From Planctomycetaceae bacterium (GTDB lineage: Bacteria; Planctomycetota; Planctomycetia; Pirellulales; Pirellulaceae), in contig JAAEMV010000486.1 of the NCBI GenBank assembly GCA_024225195.1, positions 1-34,020 of the forward strand: 34,020 nt of DNA. Reading direction: 5' to 3'. Under the pieces are notes generated by a model, which saw nothing but the letters and a program-made list of their open reading frames with translations, was not told the DNA's origin and searched no databases. Position 1 is the stretch's first letter. Each line of letters begins with the position of its first letter. Shown here piece after piece: positions 1-9,058 of this stretch. The position numbers and the translations under genes are program-made.

Positions 1-1
1 G

Positions 2-190
2 CTGCCTGATGGTGACGGTGGAACTAAGCAGGTGGATAATCGAGTCGTTCGTGTCAGCCATGCGGGCGAGCAAGTATCGTTGGTGGCAAGTAGCGACATA
101 GAGAAGAGTCGCCGACGAATGGTTCAGAACGTTATCGCAATCTTGATTGGTGTTCTAATTTTGGCCGGTGCATTCTGGATACTCGGTTAA
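2..190 (+). CDS. C-terminal fragment of a tail-anchored protein (5' end outside window)
   Basis: This frame is open from the left edge and stops with TAA at 188-190, giving 62 residues of a protein whose start is outside the window. The visible part is a polar stretch rich in Val, Ser and Asp, then a basic patch (KSRRR), then a hydrophobic segment of about 18 residues (VIAILIGVLILAGAFWIL) reaching almost to the stop. That pattern fits a single C-terminal membrane anchor with the basic side in the cytoplasm. No family can be named from this piece. It converges on galE, and the two reading frames overlap by 59 bases. Confidence 0.6.
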   Translation: MPDGDGGTKQVDNRVVRVSHAGEQVSLVASSDIEKSRRRMVQNVIAILIGVLILAGAFWILG

Positions 191-1229
191 GAATCTTCTG
201 CCCTGTTTTGCCTGTATCGGTGTCTGTTCGATGCAGTTGTTCGGAACCGCCGGTGTAACCGTTGGGGTGCGTTTGATGCCATGCCCAAGCGGTTTCAATG
301 ATGGTTTGGGGCGAATGGTATTGGGGTTCCCAGCCAAGCACAGTGTTTGCAAGTGATGGGTCGGCAATCAGTTTTGGAGGATCGCCCGGTCTGCGGTCGC
401 CGACGACTTCCGCGATGTCGCAGTCGGTGACCTCGCGGCAGGATTCGATGATCTGCCTTACGCTGCACCCGTTGCCCGTTCCAAGATTTAGTTTTAGGTT
501 TGGTCCGCTTCCAAGACGTTCCAGTGCGAGTAAATGGGCTTTGCACAAGTCATCGACATGAATGTAATCACGAACGCAAGTGCCGTCAGGCGTGTCCCAG
601 TCATCACCGTAAATCGTAATTTTCTCTCTTTGGCCGAGGGCGACTTGGAGCACGATCGGTATCAGGTGTGATTCGGGTTGGTGATCTTCACCAATGCCGC
701 CGTCCGGCGATGCACCGGCGGCATTGAAATACCGTAAAGCTGCGAAATTTAGTCCGTAGGCGTGTGAGTAATCTTGAAGCGCCCGCTCGATCACAAGCTT
801 TGTAAATCCGTAAGGATTAACGGGTTCCTGTTTTTCATTTTCAGTGATTGGGACAACTTGTGGCTGACCATACGTGGCACAAGTGCTTGAGAAAACGATT
901 TTCTTTACGTCGCAATGTCGCATTGCTTCAAGTAGTTCAAGTGTGGCAAGGACATTGTTCTGGTAATACTTCGCTGGCTCGATGACGGATTCGCCAACCA
1001 GCGCACAGGCAGCGAAGTGCATCACGGATTCAATTTGATGGTCGCCTAGAGTCTGTTCTACGAGTGCGCGATCTTGCATGTCTCCAATAATCAATTGTCC
1101 CGCCGTCACTGCTTCGGCGAAACCGGTCGATAAGTTGTCGAGGACCACCACCTTGTGTCCAGCTCGATCGAGTTGGCGAACCATGTGTGATCCAATGTAC
1201 CCCGCTCCGCCAATCACTAAAATATTCAT
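132..1229 (-). CDS. galE: UDP-glucose 4-epimerase
   Basis: Interconverts UDP-glucose and UDP-galactose in the cytoplasm, supplying galactosyl donors. The N-terminus has the NAD-binding glycine motif GGAGYIGSH (residues 7-15). The catalytic SDR residues are visible as SST (114-116) and Y140-xxx-K144 (YGFTK). The UDP-binding half carries YFNAAGA and RDYIHVDDL. I chose the ATG at 1229 because the Rossmann strand begins there; a TTG 54 bases upstream would add an unstructured 18-residue leader. The protein is 365 residues, against about 338 for E. coli GalE. The usual C-terminus (HPNGY) falls near 325, so roughly 40 extra residues follow and run antisense over the neighbouring gene. It lies 83 bases downstream of a glycosyltransferase gene on the same strand, which suggests shared transcription and a glycan role. 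Confidence 0.95.
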   Translation of the reverse strand: MNILVIGGAGYIGSHMVRQLDRAGHKVVVLDNLSTGFAEAVTAGQLIIGDMQDRALVEQTLGDHQIESVMHFAACALVGESVIEPAKYYQNNVLATLELLEAMRHCDVKKIVFSSTCATYGQPQVVPITENEKQEPVNPYGFTKLVIERALQDYSHAYGLNFAALRYFNAAGASPDGGIGEDHQPESHLIPIVLQVALGQREKITIYGDDWDTPDGTCVRDYIHVDDLCKAHLLALERLGSGPNLKLNLGTGNGCSVRQIIESCREVTDCDIAEVVGDRRPGDPPKLIADPSLANTVLGWEPQYHSPQTIIETAWAWHQTHPNGYTGGSEQLHRTDTDTGKTGQKILNRVSRMHRPKLEHQSRLR

Positions 1230-1312
1230 CGAGCTATCTGGTTCCGTGTTATTTGTTAGGTCGTGACGCGGCAGGTCAGACAAATTTTTGTTGGTATGCA
1301 GGGAAGTCTGGT

Positions 1313-3217
1313 TTAGGCAAATTCGCGCTTGACCGCACTGCTTTGTTGGTAGGCGTCAACTAAAAAGTTAAGGGTTGCTTGCGGTTCGTGGTTGGCTCGC
1401 CATTGGTTTGAAAATTGCTCAGCTGTATCGCGATAATGATCAAAGTGCGTAACCATTTCGCGGACGCAGTTGGCCAAATCTGCTTCGTCAGAAGCAATTA
1501 TTCCGACTGCTCCCACGGGTTGCGACAAATGGGCAGCGTCTAGTTGGGTTGTCTTTATTTGCACCCGCCGAATGCTGGCTGTCGATTCATGGAATGCATT
1601 CGTTAAACTAAATTTAACCTTTGTGGTCTCGGGTGAGAGTTCGAAAGTCGTATTCGATTTTTTATTGTTTCTTCGATGGCCAACCACGCGACTTATCTTC
1701 TTGATTGTGTTCCCCGCGTGGTCTTGTTGCGTAAAATCGATCCGACAGAAGGTGCCGGGCGATTCGGGCCAATGCCAATCGAATTCGAGGATCATCAGGT
1801 TCTCTTCGGCCTGTCTTGCGAGAGAGAATTCAAACGGGTGTCTGGCTTGGTCAAACGAGAGCACGTTTCCTGGGAGCGGGACGTTATCTGCGGCCCACTC
1901 GAATTCCCGAGTAGTAATCGTACGGACAGGTTTAAAATTGCGAATCAATTGATCGCCGTGTTCGAAAATCGGTTCCGCTATTTGTTCAGCTAACCAGCTT
2001 CCAGCAGGGACAATGACTGGTTTACCACACGAAAGAAGTTCTCCTAAGACACCTGCCCTGCGACTGAAGTAGGCGCGGCTGTCGTAAAACAGCAATCCAC
2101 AGTCGCTATTCTTGATAAGGTCTACGTATTGTTGGTCCGGTAAAGGATGCGAATAATACTTGATTGACGGTTGGGGCGGTGCGTGCTCGTCTTGGACTAT
2201 CGGAGCGCGGAGTTCAATTTTCTGCTTGGTTGACAGTAACTTTTTCTTGGGACGTTGGACGGCAATTTCTGCCAAGCCGGTTGCCAAGAGATCCTCTGAG
2301 ATGTTGTCAATGAGGGACTGGAGGTAGGAGCCCTGGCCTTTTTCACGTCTCATTTCGCCCGGGCAGGTGATCTTAATTGGCCCCTGCATGGCGGAATCCA
2401 ACTGAGGCTGATGTTGGTTTTGAGCGATCCGGATTGTATTGGTTGCGGAATTCCTGCGAAAAGCAGGCGCAATTGGATAGGGAAGTGATTCGAACTGGCC
2501 AATGCCTAGTTGGTTGTATTGCTCGGCCAGCGTGGTGGAAGTTGTATACAAATGGATTGAATGAGACGACAGACGAGAAAGTGCGGCAACGCAACAGGCT
2601 CGGACTGCTTTAGCCACGTTTGATTGTGATTCATATTCTGGCGTACGACCTTCGAAAAGGTTGTAGTGAAATTGAAGGTGCCACTGAGTTTGGGTTGTCT
2701 CGGGGTGGTTCGAAAGATAAACAGCGAGTCCCATTAACTCTAGTTCAGAGATCGTCGTCAGGAATGCGTGGTCTCCCGCGCGATGGATATTACCCTCGAA
2801 GAAACGTTCGCAGTCCATTGCAAAACGACAAACGAATTTTTCCCGGCGACGATGGTGTCGGTGCTTTTTAAAAGAGTGTCTAACACGCTGGCCTAAGCCG
2901 GACGGGGGATCGTTTAAGATCTGATGGGATTTCCCCCGTGTCAAATGCTGTAACCCCGAGAGATAACTGTCTGATTGATAGGTAGTGTCACGGAAAACAC
3001 TTTTGACTGCACCTAGATGGTTCAGTTCATTTTCGTCATCGTGCCCCATTTTGGCGAAGTCAAGGTGCGTGCCAATTTGCGTATTGAAACCATTTTGCTC
3101 GGAGACCTCGGCGAGACACCGGACATAATCAAAATGATGCCCTCCCCGCGTTCGCAGCGAGTGGTCGATTAGGTAAAAATTAGCCACGGTAATCCCTTCG
3201 GCGTTCTCTGAGAGCAT
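1313..3217 (-). CDS. GT-B glycosyltransferase (GT4-like) with inserted beta-rich region
   Basis: A 634-residue putative glycosyltransferase. The N-terminus has the RGGHHFDY stretch (24-31) typical of the acceptor-side loop after the first beta strand. Residues 281-330 begin the donor domain (IKITCPGEMRREKG), and 354-410 hold the nucleotide-sugar part, with YVDLIKNSDCGLLFYD and GVLGELLSCGKPVIVPAG. After AEPIFEHG (415-421) the expected closing helices do not follow. Instead about 130 residues (437-570) rich in alternating hydrophobic strands intervene. The GT4-like tail then resumes with AVGIIASDEADLANCVREM and the final helices. No signal peptide or membrane span is seen. The ATG at 3217 is preceded by GAGAG. 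It is probably cotranscribed with galE downstream and diverges from the gene at 3450. Donor and acceptor cannot be predicted. Confidence 0.75.
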   Translation of the reverse strand: MLSENAEGITVANFYLIDHSLRTRGGHHFDYVRCLAEVSEQNGFNTQIGTHLDFAKMGHDDENELNHLGAVKSVFRDTTYQSDSYLSGLQHLTRGKSHQILNDPPSGLGQRVRHSFKKHRHHRRREKFVCRFAMDCERFFEGNIHRAGDHAFLTTISELELMGLAVYLSNHPETTQTQWHLQFHYNLFEGRTPEYESQSNVAKAVRACCVAALSRLSSHSIHLYTTSTTLAEQYNQLGIGQFESLPYPIAPAFRRNSATNTIRIAQNQHQPQLDSAMQGPIKITCPGEMRREKGQGSYLQSLIDNISEDLLATGLAEIAVQRPKKKLLSTKQKIELRAPIVQDEHAPPQPSIKYYSHPLPDQQYVDLIKNSDCGLLFYDSRAYFSRRAGVLGELLSCGKPVIVPAGSWLAEQIAEPIFEHGDQLIRNFKPVRTITTREFEWAADNVPLPGNVLSFDQARHPFEFSLARQAEENLMILEFDWHWPESPGTFCRIDFTQQDHAGNTIKKISRVVGHRRNNKKSNTTFELSPETTKVKFSLTNAFHESTASIRRVQIKTTQLDAAHLSQPVGAVGIIASDEADLANCVREMVTHFDHYRDTAEQFSNQWRANHEPQATLNFLVDAYQQSSAVKREFA

Positions 3218-3449
3218 CTTGCTCTCAATGGTTCCCTCAGTCTTCTGTCATAAATCTAATTCGAGTGGCAAATTGGAGTCAATTGCAAACACAGCAGAAA
3301 CGAACGGAAGGGGTGGTGCCGATAATCGAGGGACCAATGACCGATGAAAAACTGCTAGCGGTTTGTTCGCGATTGGAATTGACTGTTTTCCGGAAGATAA
3401 AATAGAACATAGCAACGAACGATTCATCCCCTCGATAGTTGCTGGTTTT

Positions 3450-4361
3450 ATGCAGAAAAAAAAGAAGCACATTGTAATTCTTCCGTATTTTTGTCAAGAA
3501 GAAGTAGAACGGTATCTTGCGATTGCGGAGCGAATGAAGTCGTTTCCGACTCCTGAAGTGTCGTGTGATTTCTTGCTCGCCTCGAGTCCGCGCACCGAAA
3601 CCAGTGAAGAGCTTGTCGCTGCGTTTTCTGAATTAGGAACGACCATCGCGTTTGCGTGTCCAACACAAATTTTTGGTTATCCCGAAGGTCCTGGGGCGAT
3701 GTTTTGGGATTGCATGGAGTACATTAGCCAGAATTATGAGGGGAATGATGGTTTCAGTTTGTGGCTGGAATCTGACATGGCTCCCGTCAAACCGGATTGG
3801 CTCGACCGTCTATCTGAAGAGTGGTATTCGGGAGACGAAGTGCCCGTGATGATGGGTTGTTTCGTCCCTGAGGTCTACAAGCACCGCTTGCTGAAAAAAC
3901 GCAAGCTGATTTTACATCCGCACATTAATGGCGGAGCCTGTTATTCGATGGACTTTGCAAATCAAATGCCCGATGAAGCTCGTCAAGGCGTTTTTGATAT
4001 GGCTGTTTATCAGTATGCCAAGCAGTTGAATCGAGCCCGATTTACACAACAGATTTCATTTTCGACTTTGGGTAGAGTGCGTCGGGATGTTGCAGATCCC
4101 AGCAAGGTATTGTTGCATGGATTTATGCAGGAAAAAGATCCTTTCATTGAGCAATGCTTAAAACCGTTGACGTCTCAGGAATTAGAGCACCGGGCCTGGC
4201 ATTCGATGTTAAATAAAATTGAGACGGCCAAGCGGAAATTGCGGGTCCAATTCGTTCGCAAGGGTCGCCGGGCAATGCTGGAAAATATGTTTCTAGCCAA
4301 GCAGAAATTTGAATCCGAAAATCCCAAGATGTTCTATCAGCCCAATGGTCGGGCTGCGTAA
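3450..4361 (+). CDS. Possible GT-A-like glycosyltransferase, unrecognised family
   Basis: I do not recognise this family with confidence. From the ATG at 3450 the protein has 303 residues. It starts with a basic patch and a strand (KKKKHIVILPYF), continues with an alpha/beta pattern, and has WLESDMAPVKPDWLD at 105-119, where an acidic ExD sits after a strand as the DxD metal site does in GT-A enzymes. HINGGACYSMDF (157-168) resembles the acceptor-side glycine loop of such enzymes. The C-terminus is helical and basic. A TTG 87 bases upstream would add 29 residues without a clear fold, so I prefer the ATG, although it lacks a good ribosome binding site. Its position between two glycosyltransferases, 51 bases before the next one on the same strand, supports a role in glycan assembly. 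That role is an inference. Confidence 0.6.
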   Translation: MQKKKKHIVILPYFCQEEVERYLAIAERMKSFPTPEVSCDFLLASSPRTETSEELVAAFSELGTTIAFACPTQIFGYPEGPGAMFWDCMEYISQNYEGNDGFSLWLESDMAPVKPDWLDRLSEEWYSGDEVPVMMGCFVPEVYKHRLLKKRKLILHPHINGGACYSMDFANQMPDEARQGVFDMAVYQYAKQLNRARFTQQISFSTLGRVRRDVADPSKVLLHGFMQEKDPFIEQCLKPLTSQELEHRAWHSMLNKIETAKRKLRVQFVRKGRRAMLENMFLAKQKFESENPKMFYQPNGRAA

Positions 4362-4412
4362 GTTATTTTCGATCTGGGATAGCAATTTGCTTTTAGAGAA
4401 AACAATACGACT

Positions 4413-5717
4413 TTGAAAATTGCGCAATTCAACACGTTTCCCTATGGTGGCGCGGCGACTGCAGCAAAGCGGTTACACGAGCAATTGCTTCAACGGAATG
4501 TTGAAAGCCGTTTTTATTACCGTCTGAATGATAAACAGATTCAGTTGGATGATAGTTTTCGTTGTGTGGATTTTTGTAAACCACGTTCCGGGGTTCTGGG
4601 CGCGATTGAAAAGCGTCTAGGTCGCCGGCGCGAGAAAACGATTCATCGTCTTTACGACAGTCACATCGCCGGTCGCCAAAGCGGTTTGGAAACATTTGCA
4701 ATGGCTGATTTGCCTGAGTCAACGGTCCTCGACTGGCCGGCGATCGGAGCTGATCTGGTTCATCTGCATTGGATGTCGTTTTTTGCAGATTACGAATCTT
4801 TTTTTAAGTCAATACCCGACAGTGTTCCTTTAGTGTGGACGCTACACGATATGAACGCTTTCACAGGCGGGTGTCATTATTCTGGTGGTTGTGGCCGATT
4901 CACAAACGGATGTGGGGACTGTCCTCAAGTTGAAAACCGACACGCAAGCGACGTTTCAGACTATAGTTTTCGCACGAAACGTCGCGCTCTCAACGGAAAA
5001 TCAATTCACGTAATTACTCCCAGCCAATGGCTGGGTGATTTAGCAAAGCAGAGTGAAGTTTGGCCGCAAGGAACGACTTTTGACACACTTCACTATGGGC
5101 TGGATCTCGATTTGTTTCAGTCAGTCGGCAAACAGCATGCTCGTCAAGCATTAGGAATTTCGGGCGATAAAACATTGATCGCTTTCGGGGCTGAGGATAT
5201 CAATTGCCAACGAAAAGGGGTTCAGCATTTGTTACCAGCTTTGAAAAAGTTAGAAGATAAATCGGCAGTCGAGTGCCTGATGTTCGGTTCCGGGGCGTTG
5301 GACGTTTCCGATGACTTGCCGCACATTCATCAATTGGGATACGTTGAATCACTGGAGAGACAGTCGCTTATTTACTCAGCTGCCGATATTGTGGTGGTGC
5401 CGTCACTAGAGGATAACCAGCCGCAGGTTGGACTGGAAGCACTGGCGTGTGGAACACCGGTGGTCGGGTTTAATGCCGGAGGAATTCCCGAGTATGTTCG
5501 TCCAGGCGAAACTGGATTATTGGCAGAGGTTGGAGACTCGGCGGATCTTTCTAAACAAATTAGCTGGCTTGTTGCTCACGTAGATGAACGACTTGAGATG
5601 GGGGCTCGGGGAAGAAAAATGATGGAGCAGGAGTTTGAGAAGAATGCTCAATCACAAAAGCAAGTAGAGTTTTACGAGCAAGTATTATCCGGCGGATTCG
5701 TTGGAATGGCTTCTTGA
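4413..5717 (+). CDS. Glycosyltransferase family 4
   Basis: A 434-residue GT-B enzyme that probably transfers a sugar from a nucleotide donor during polysaccharide synthesis. The start is TTG at 4413, because the first beta strand (KIAQFNTFPYGGAA) begins at residue 2, and AGAGAA lies upstream. The N-domain ends in HLHWMSF and WTLHDMNAFTGGCHY. It has four cysteines (C154, C160, C167, C170) in a C-x5-C-x6-C-x2-C pattern, a conserved insert in one GT4 branch that could bind a metal. The donor domain has AFGAEDINCQRKG and PSLEDNQPQVGLEALACGTPVVGF. In that motif the first Glu of the usual ExxxxxxxE is Asp, as is common in this branch. It ends 5 bases before the convergent deiminase gene. Substrates are unknown. 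Confidence 0.9.
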   Translation: MKIAQFNTFPYGGAATAAKRLHEQLLQRNVESRFYYRLNDKQIQLDDSFRCVDFCKPRSGVLGAIEKRLGRRREKTIHRLYDSHIAGRQSGLETFAMADLPESTVLDWPAIGADLVHLHWMSFFADYESFFKSIPDSVPLVWTLHDMNAFTGGCHYSGGCGRFTNGCGDCPQVENRHASDVSDYSFRTKRRALNGKSIHVITPSQWLGDLAKQSEVWPQGTTFDTLHYGLDLDLFQSVGKQHARQALGISGDKTLIAFGAEDINCQRKGVQHLLPALKKLEDKSAVECLMFGSGALDVSDDLPHIHQLGYVESLERQSLIYSAADIVVVPSLEDNQPQVGLEALACGTPVVGFNAGGIPEYVRPGETGLLAEVGDSADLSKQISWLVAHVDERLEMGARGRKMMEQEFEKNAQSQKQVEFYEQVLSGGFVGMAS

Positions 5718-5722
5718 ATCGG

Positions 5723-6955
5723 TTATTCTCGAAGCAGGACTTTGGTGCAGCATCGCAGTGCTCCACCGTGCATAGCGCTGGTTTGGAATCCCTCGATTGG
5801 GCGGACCTCAAATCCATTTCGTTCCCAGCATTCAATCGCTGCTGTATCGAGTTCGGCAATCCCGTATTGTGGCAAGTAAACAATGGATAGGTTGGCGACC
5901 GATTCGGTAAGAACGTTGTTGTACGACATAAATGGAAAGGCTGGAGCAGGTTTGTCCTCGGTTTCAGTTTCCAATTCGGATTCCTGATTCGGGATCAAGG
6001 CGGGAACTCGGACGATGTCGTAGCCTCGTTCAGCAAGTTGGGTCGCGATCTTATCGAGTGAATCAGCAAGTTTGTGACTGTCGCTGATGGCGATCGCGGT
6101 TTGTCCGACGACTTCGGGGCAGTCGATTGAATTTCCATCCATGTCGACTAAAGCGTTTATTGACGCATCTCCAAAAAATCCTCTTTCGCAATTACGTTCA
6201 AATCGTGTAATGCGATCTGGCGATTGAGTGAGGGTGCGATTCGCAATCTCCGCCCCCAACCGGCTGTCAGCAACGGCAATTCGGTTGTTGGAAAGTGGAG
6301 TGACGATCAAATCGATATGACCGATGTCTTGAGTTTCGTTGCCGATCGTGACGACTCTTCGTCCGAAGAGTTTGGCAAATCTTTTTTGTGTTTCATCCAT
6401 GGAAAGGTTGAAGACTTGGGAGTTGATAGAAATCGTGTCAAACCCGATGAATACCTCCGACTCACCACAGACAATATTGCCTCCTTCGAAAAGGAGTTCT
6501 GATTTTACCACTTCAACACCGAGAATGGCCGATAATTGCGAGGCCATTAACCGATCGTCTTTTCGTTTAAACAAACCGGGAGTGATCAGCTTGGTGTTCT
6601 CTTTATCATTTACGACGACAAATGGATCTTGGGGCCAAATGGTAATGTCGCTTTCACTAGGGACTTCGACGAAAGTGACGCGACCGTTGTTTGATGATTG
6701 TTTAAATGCGGCTCGGTCGTTGACGAGTAGCATGACGTGAACATCTTCGTCGAGTCCGTTGACGATGTTGTTAACCAACTCAGTATTTCGAAGTGAAGAT
6801 TTTCGAGCGCTTGTGGCACTGCACACAACCAGTTTTATCTTGGTGCCAACGTCGGGGAGCACCGATGGTATAGGTTCGCTTATAAAAAGCGGTTTGGCGA
6901 AGAAGGTGATCAGACTTAACAGGGTGAACAAGATGCCAATCGTTGTTGTTTTCAT
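5723..6955 (-). CDS. Exported agmatine/peptidylarginine deiminase-superfamily protein
   Basis: The protein has 410 residues from the ATG at 6955, chosen because GAGGA sits about 9 bases upstream; an ATG at 6979 would add only 8 residues. Residues 1-25 are a signal peptide or membrane anchor. The core shows the guanidine-modifying superfamily landmarks in order: WPQDPF (107-112, equivalent to W-x-RD), EGGN (157-160), GHID (212-215, catalytic His and Asp), an Asn-containing SYNN segment (about 344-347), and HGGALRCC (396-403). The Cys at 402 aligns with the nucleophile of GGxxxC in agmatine deiminase; the usual His before it is Arg. Family members hydrolyse a guanidino group to a ureido group, releasing ammonia. 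Agmatine deiminases are normally cytoplasmic, so export points to extracellular arginine, peptidylarginine or agmatine. It is convergent with the GT4 gene, five bases away. Confidence 0.8.
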   Translation of the reverse strand: MKTTTIGILFTLLSLITFFAKPLFISEPIPSVLPDVGTKIKLVVCSATSARKSSLRNTELVNNIVNGLDEDVHVMLLVNDRAAFKQSSNNGRVTFVEVPSESDITIWPQDPFVVVNDKENTKLITPGLFKRKDDRLMASQLSAILGVEVVKSELLFEGGNIVCGESEVFIGFDTISINSQVFNLSMDETQKRFAKLFGRRVVTIGNETQDIGHIDLIVTPLSNNRIAVADSRLGAEIANRTLTQSPDRITRFERNCERGFFGDASINALVDMDGNSIDCPEVVGQTAIAISDSHKLADSLDKIATQLAERGYDIVRVPALIPNQESELETETEDKPAPAFPFMSYNNVLTESVANLSIVYLPQYGIAELDTAAIECWERNGFEVRPIEGFQTSAMHGGALRCCTKVLLRE

Positions 6956-7017
6956 CGAATCAAATCCTCGCCAAACCATATTTTCACAAAACTGAGATCA
7001 TGCAAAAGGAAGGGTTG

Positions 7018-7425
7018 CTAGTCCGAGAGCTTAATGCCGTTGGCACGAAGGTCAGCCTTCAGACGCTCAATGGTTCCACGAATCATCCGTATTCCTGCTC
7101 GGTTGTCACTGATTTGCTGAGTTCTCTTTTGTGCTCGCTTATCAGTTTGAACGAGCCGTTTTGAGGTTCGTTTGCATCGTTCTTCGTTGGCTTCGACTCG
7201 TGCATTGAGGTCACTTAGGGAGGCGTCGACGAGTAGGAATTCTTTGTCATCTTCTTCTTGGAGCAACTCGAGAATCTTTACTCGTTGCTTTAAGTTGTCG
7301 CCTTTGGCAGGGGCATCGCCTGGCGTCGCAGATGCTGAGCCTGACAAAGCAGATTGAGAAAGTAGTACTGCTGTTGCCAAAAGACAAATGGTGCCCGCGT
7401 TGAGTAACATCCTTTTTGCATTCAT
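7018..7425 (-). CDS. Small exported coiled-coil protein, unknown function
   Basis: A 135-residue protein with no family I recognise. Residues 1-33 form a typical signal peptide: a basic start (MNAKR), a hydrophobic core, then Ala-Ser-Ala before the mature region. The rest (about 45-130) is almost entirely charged helix with heptad-like spacing (LKQRVKILELLQEE, LSDLNARVEANEE, IRGTIERLKADL), so an elongated periplasmic coiled coil is likely. The start is well defined: TATTAGGAGAATCCA precedes the ATG, an ideal Shine-Dalgarno at 6-base spacing. It is followed after about 60 bases by the deiminase gene on the same strand, so the two may share a transcript. Whether they work together cannot be told from the sequence. 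Confidence 0.7.
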   Translation of the reverse strand: MNAKRMLLNAGTICLLATAVLLSQSALSGSASATPGDAPAKGDNLKQRVKILELLQEEDDKEFLLVDASLSDLNARVEANEERCKRTSKRLVQTDKRAQKRTQQISDNRAGIRMIRGTIERLKADLRANGIKLSD

Positions 7426-7720
7426 TGGATTCTCCTAATAAATAGTTTTGATTTTTTTGGCGGAATACCCCGCCTATGCCCTGGTTAACTTTGGACAATT
7501 AAGACAATGCAAACCGCGTGCCTAACGAAAATCACCAAGAAAACCCGATGAAAAGCGACCTCTTTGTTTCGAAATGAGAAATTTGACTCAAAATGAGACG
7601 GATCCTAAGACGCTGATCGAACGCGATCTTCAAGGATCTTTAGGTATCAGAGACCAGCCCAAACGAAGTGCTGTGGGGAGGTGTGTTGCGGTCGGAGGCC
7701 TAATTGGTTCGGCGGATGGG

Positions 7721-9058
7721 TCAAGCTGAGAAAAGCGCGAGTGCAGATTCGACAACGTCATCTTCTACGATCAGAATCACGGTGTCGTTGGCGGTCAGCC
7801 GATCCTTTGCTCCGGGGACACGGACATAGTCAAAGTGAATAACCGCGGCGATTAAGCATCGCTCAGGTATGCCAATGTCAGCCAGAATTGATTCGGTTGC
7901 AGGTGAGCCTTCCATAACGTCGACTTCGATTACGTTAATCAGGCCGCCCTCCATTTTCACCCGTGAGATCACGACTCCCTGATGCAGGTAGGACAGAATC
8001 TGTTTCGCCATCACGTCGCGAGAGCTGACTGCAACGTCAATTCCCAAACGTTTGGTGACACTTGCATAATCGGGACGACCAATGGTGCACATCACCTGTT
8101 TCGCACCAAGCTCATTTGATTTTACCGCCATTACCAGATTGTCTTCATCGTCACCGGTACAGGCAACGAAAATGTCCGCATTGCCAACTCGCTGTTCTTC
8201 AAGGTTCTCTGGGTCAGTTGCAACGGCGTTGATGACCGAAGTTGACTCAAGCATGCTGGCTAGAGCAATGCAGCGTCTTTCGTCCTGTTCAATGATCGTG
8301 ACCTTGAAACTTTCTCGTTCGAGCATTCTGGCAAGATGAAATCCCGTCTCCCCTCCCCCTGCGATGACAATTCGCCGAGTCGGATTCGATCCGGTTTGGA
8401 ATAAAGCGCGCAAGGATTTTACGTCTTCGGGTCGACAAAAGACGGTCACTTTATCGCCAATGCAGAGTTGGTCATCTGCAGAAGCGATCCACATGCGTTT
8501 TTCTCTTTGAATTGTACCGACTCGAACATTCGAAGAGATGCCGATGTCGCGTAGCGTGTTGCGAGTTAATTTTCCTTCCTGCCCGACGACGAATTCCTGG
8601 ACTTCCAATCCTCCTCTGGTGAACTGCTCGACGACGACCGAACCGGGTTCCCGAATTCCCCTCGCAAGCGCCATCGCGGTTAGGTGTTCCAGCGAGAGCA
8701 TGCAGTCGATACCAAAATGGCTGAGATAGTCGAAACTGCTAAGGTCTCGAAAGACGGGAGCATAGACCCTGGCAACAACACGTCGGACACCAATCTTTTT
8801 TGCCATGCTGGCGGCGATGATGTTGACTTCATCTTTCCCCGTCATCGCCAGGCAAATATCAGCATTGTTGACTTCGGCTTGAAACAGAGTCGTCGAATCA
8901 GATGCTGAACCGACAATCGCCCGGACGTCTAGTTCTTCATTGATTTTTGCAACTCTATCGGGGTCGTTATCAACTACCGTCACGCTGTGCTCCATCCGGC
9001 AAAGCAAGTCAGCAATTGAAGAACCGACGCGTCCTGCACCGAGGATCGCAATATTCAC
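7721..9058 (-). CDS. trkA: Trk potassium uptake system regulatory protein TrkA
   Basis: Cytoplasmic gating subunit of the Trk/Ktr potassium channel. It binds nucleotides through two tandem RCK units. The first Rossmann domain starts at residue 1 with NIAILGAGRVG and ends its second strand with the acidic VVDND. The second starts near 229 with RRIVIAGGGETG and has VTIIEQDE. Each is followed by a TrkA_C domain (about 140-215 and 370-445). The length of 445 residues matches the family. The start is GTG at 9058, with CAGGTGG just upstream and the first strand beginning immediately. No TrkH/KtrB membrane partner is present in the window, so the channel must be encoded elsewhere. Confidence 0.95.
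   Translation of the reverse strand: MNIAILGAGRVGSSIADLLCRMEHSVTVVDNDPDRVAKINEELDVRAIVGSASDSTTLFQAEVNNADICLAMTGKDEVNIIAASMAKKIGVRRVVARVYAPVFRDLSSFDYLSHFGIDCMLSLEHLTAMALARGIREPGSVVVEQFTRGGLEVQEFVVGQEGKLTRNTLRDIGISSNVRVGTIQREKRMWIASADDQLCIGDKVTVFCRPEDVKSLRALFQTGSNPTRRIVIAGGGETGFHLARMLERESFKVTIIEQDERRCIALASMLESTSVINAVATDPENLEEQRVGNADIFVACTGDDEDNLVMAVKSNELGAKQVMCTIGRPDYASVTKRLGIDVAVSSRDVMAKQILSYLHQGVVISRVKMEGGLINVIEVDVMEGSPATESILADIGIPERCLIAAVIHFDYVRVPGAKDRLTANDTVILIVEDDVVESALALFSA

Noticed and set aside
7459-7474. GGCGG/CCGCC hairpin as a terminator
   Set aside because: Only 5 bp, and no T-run follows on either strand.
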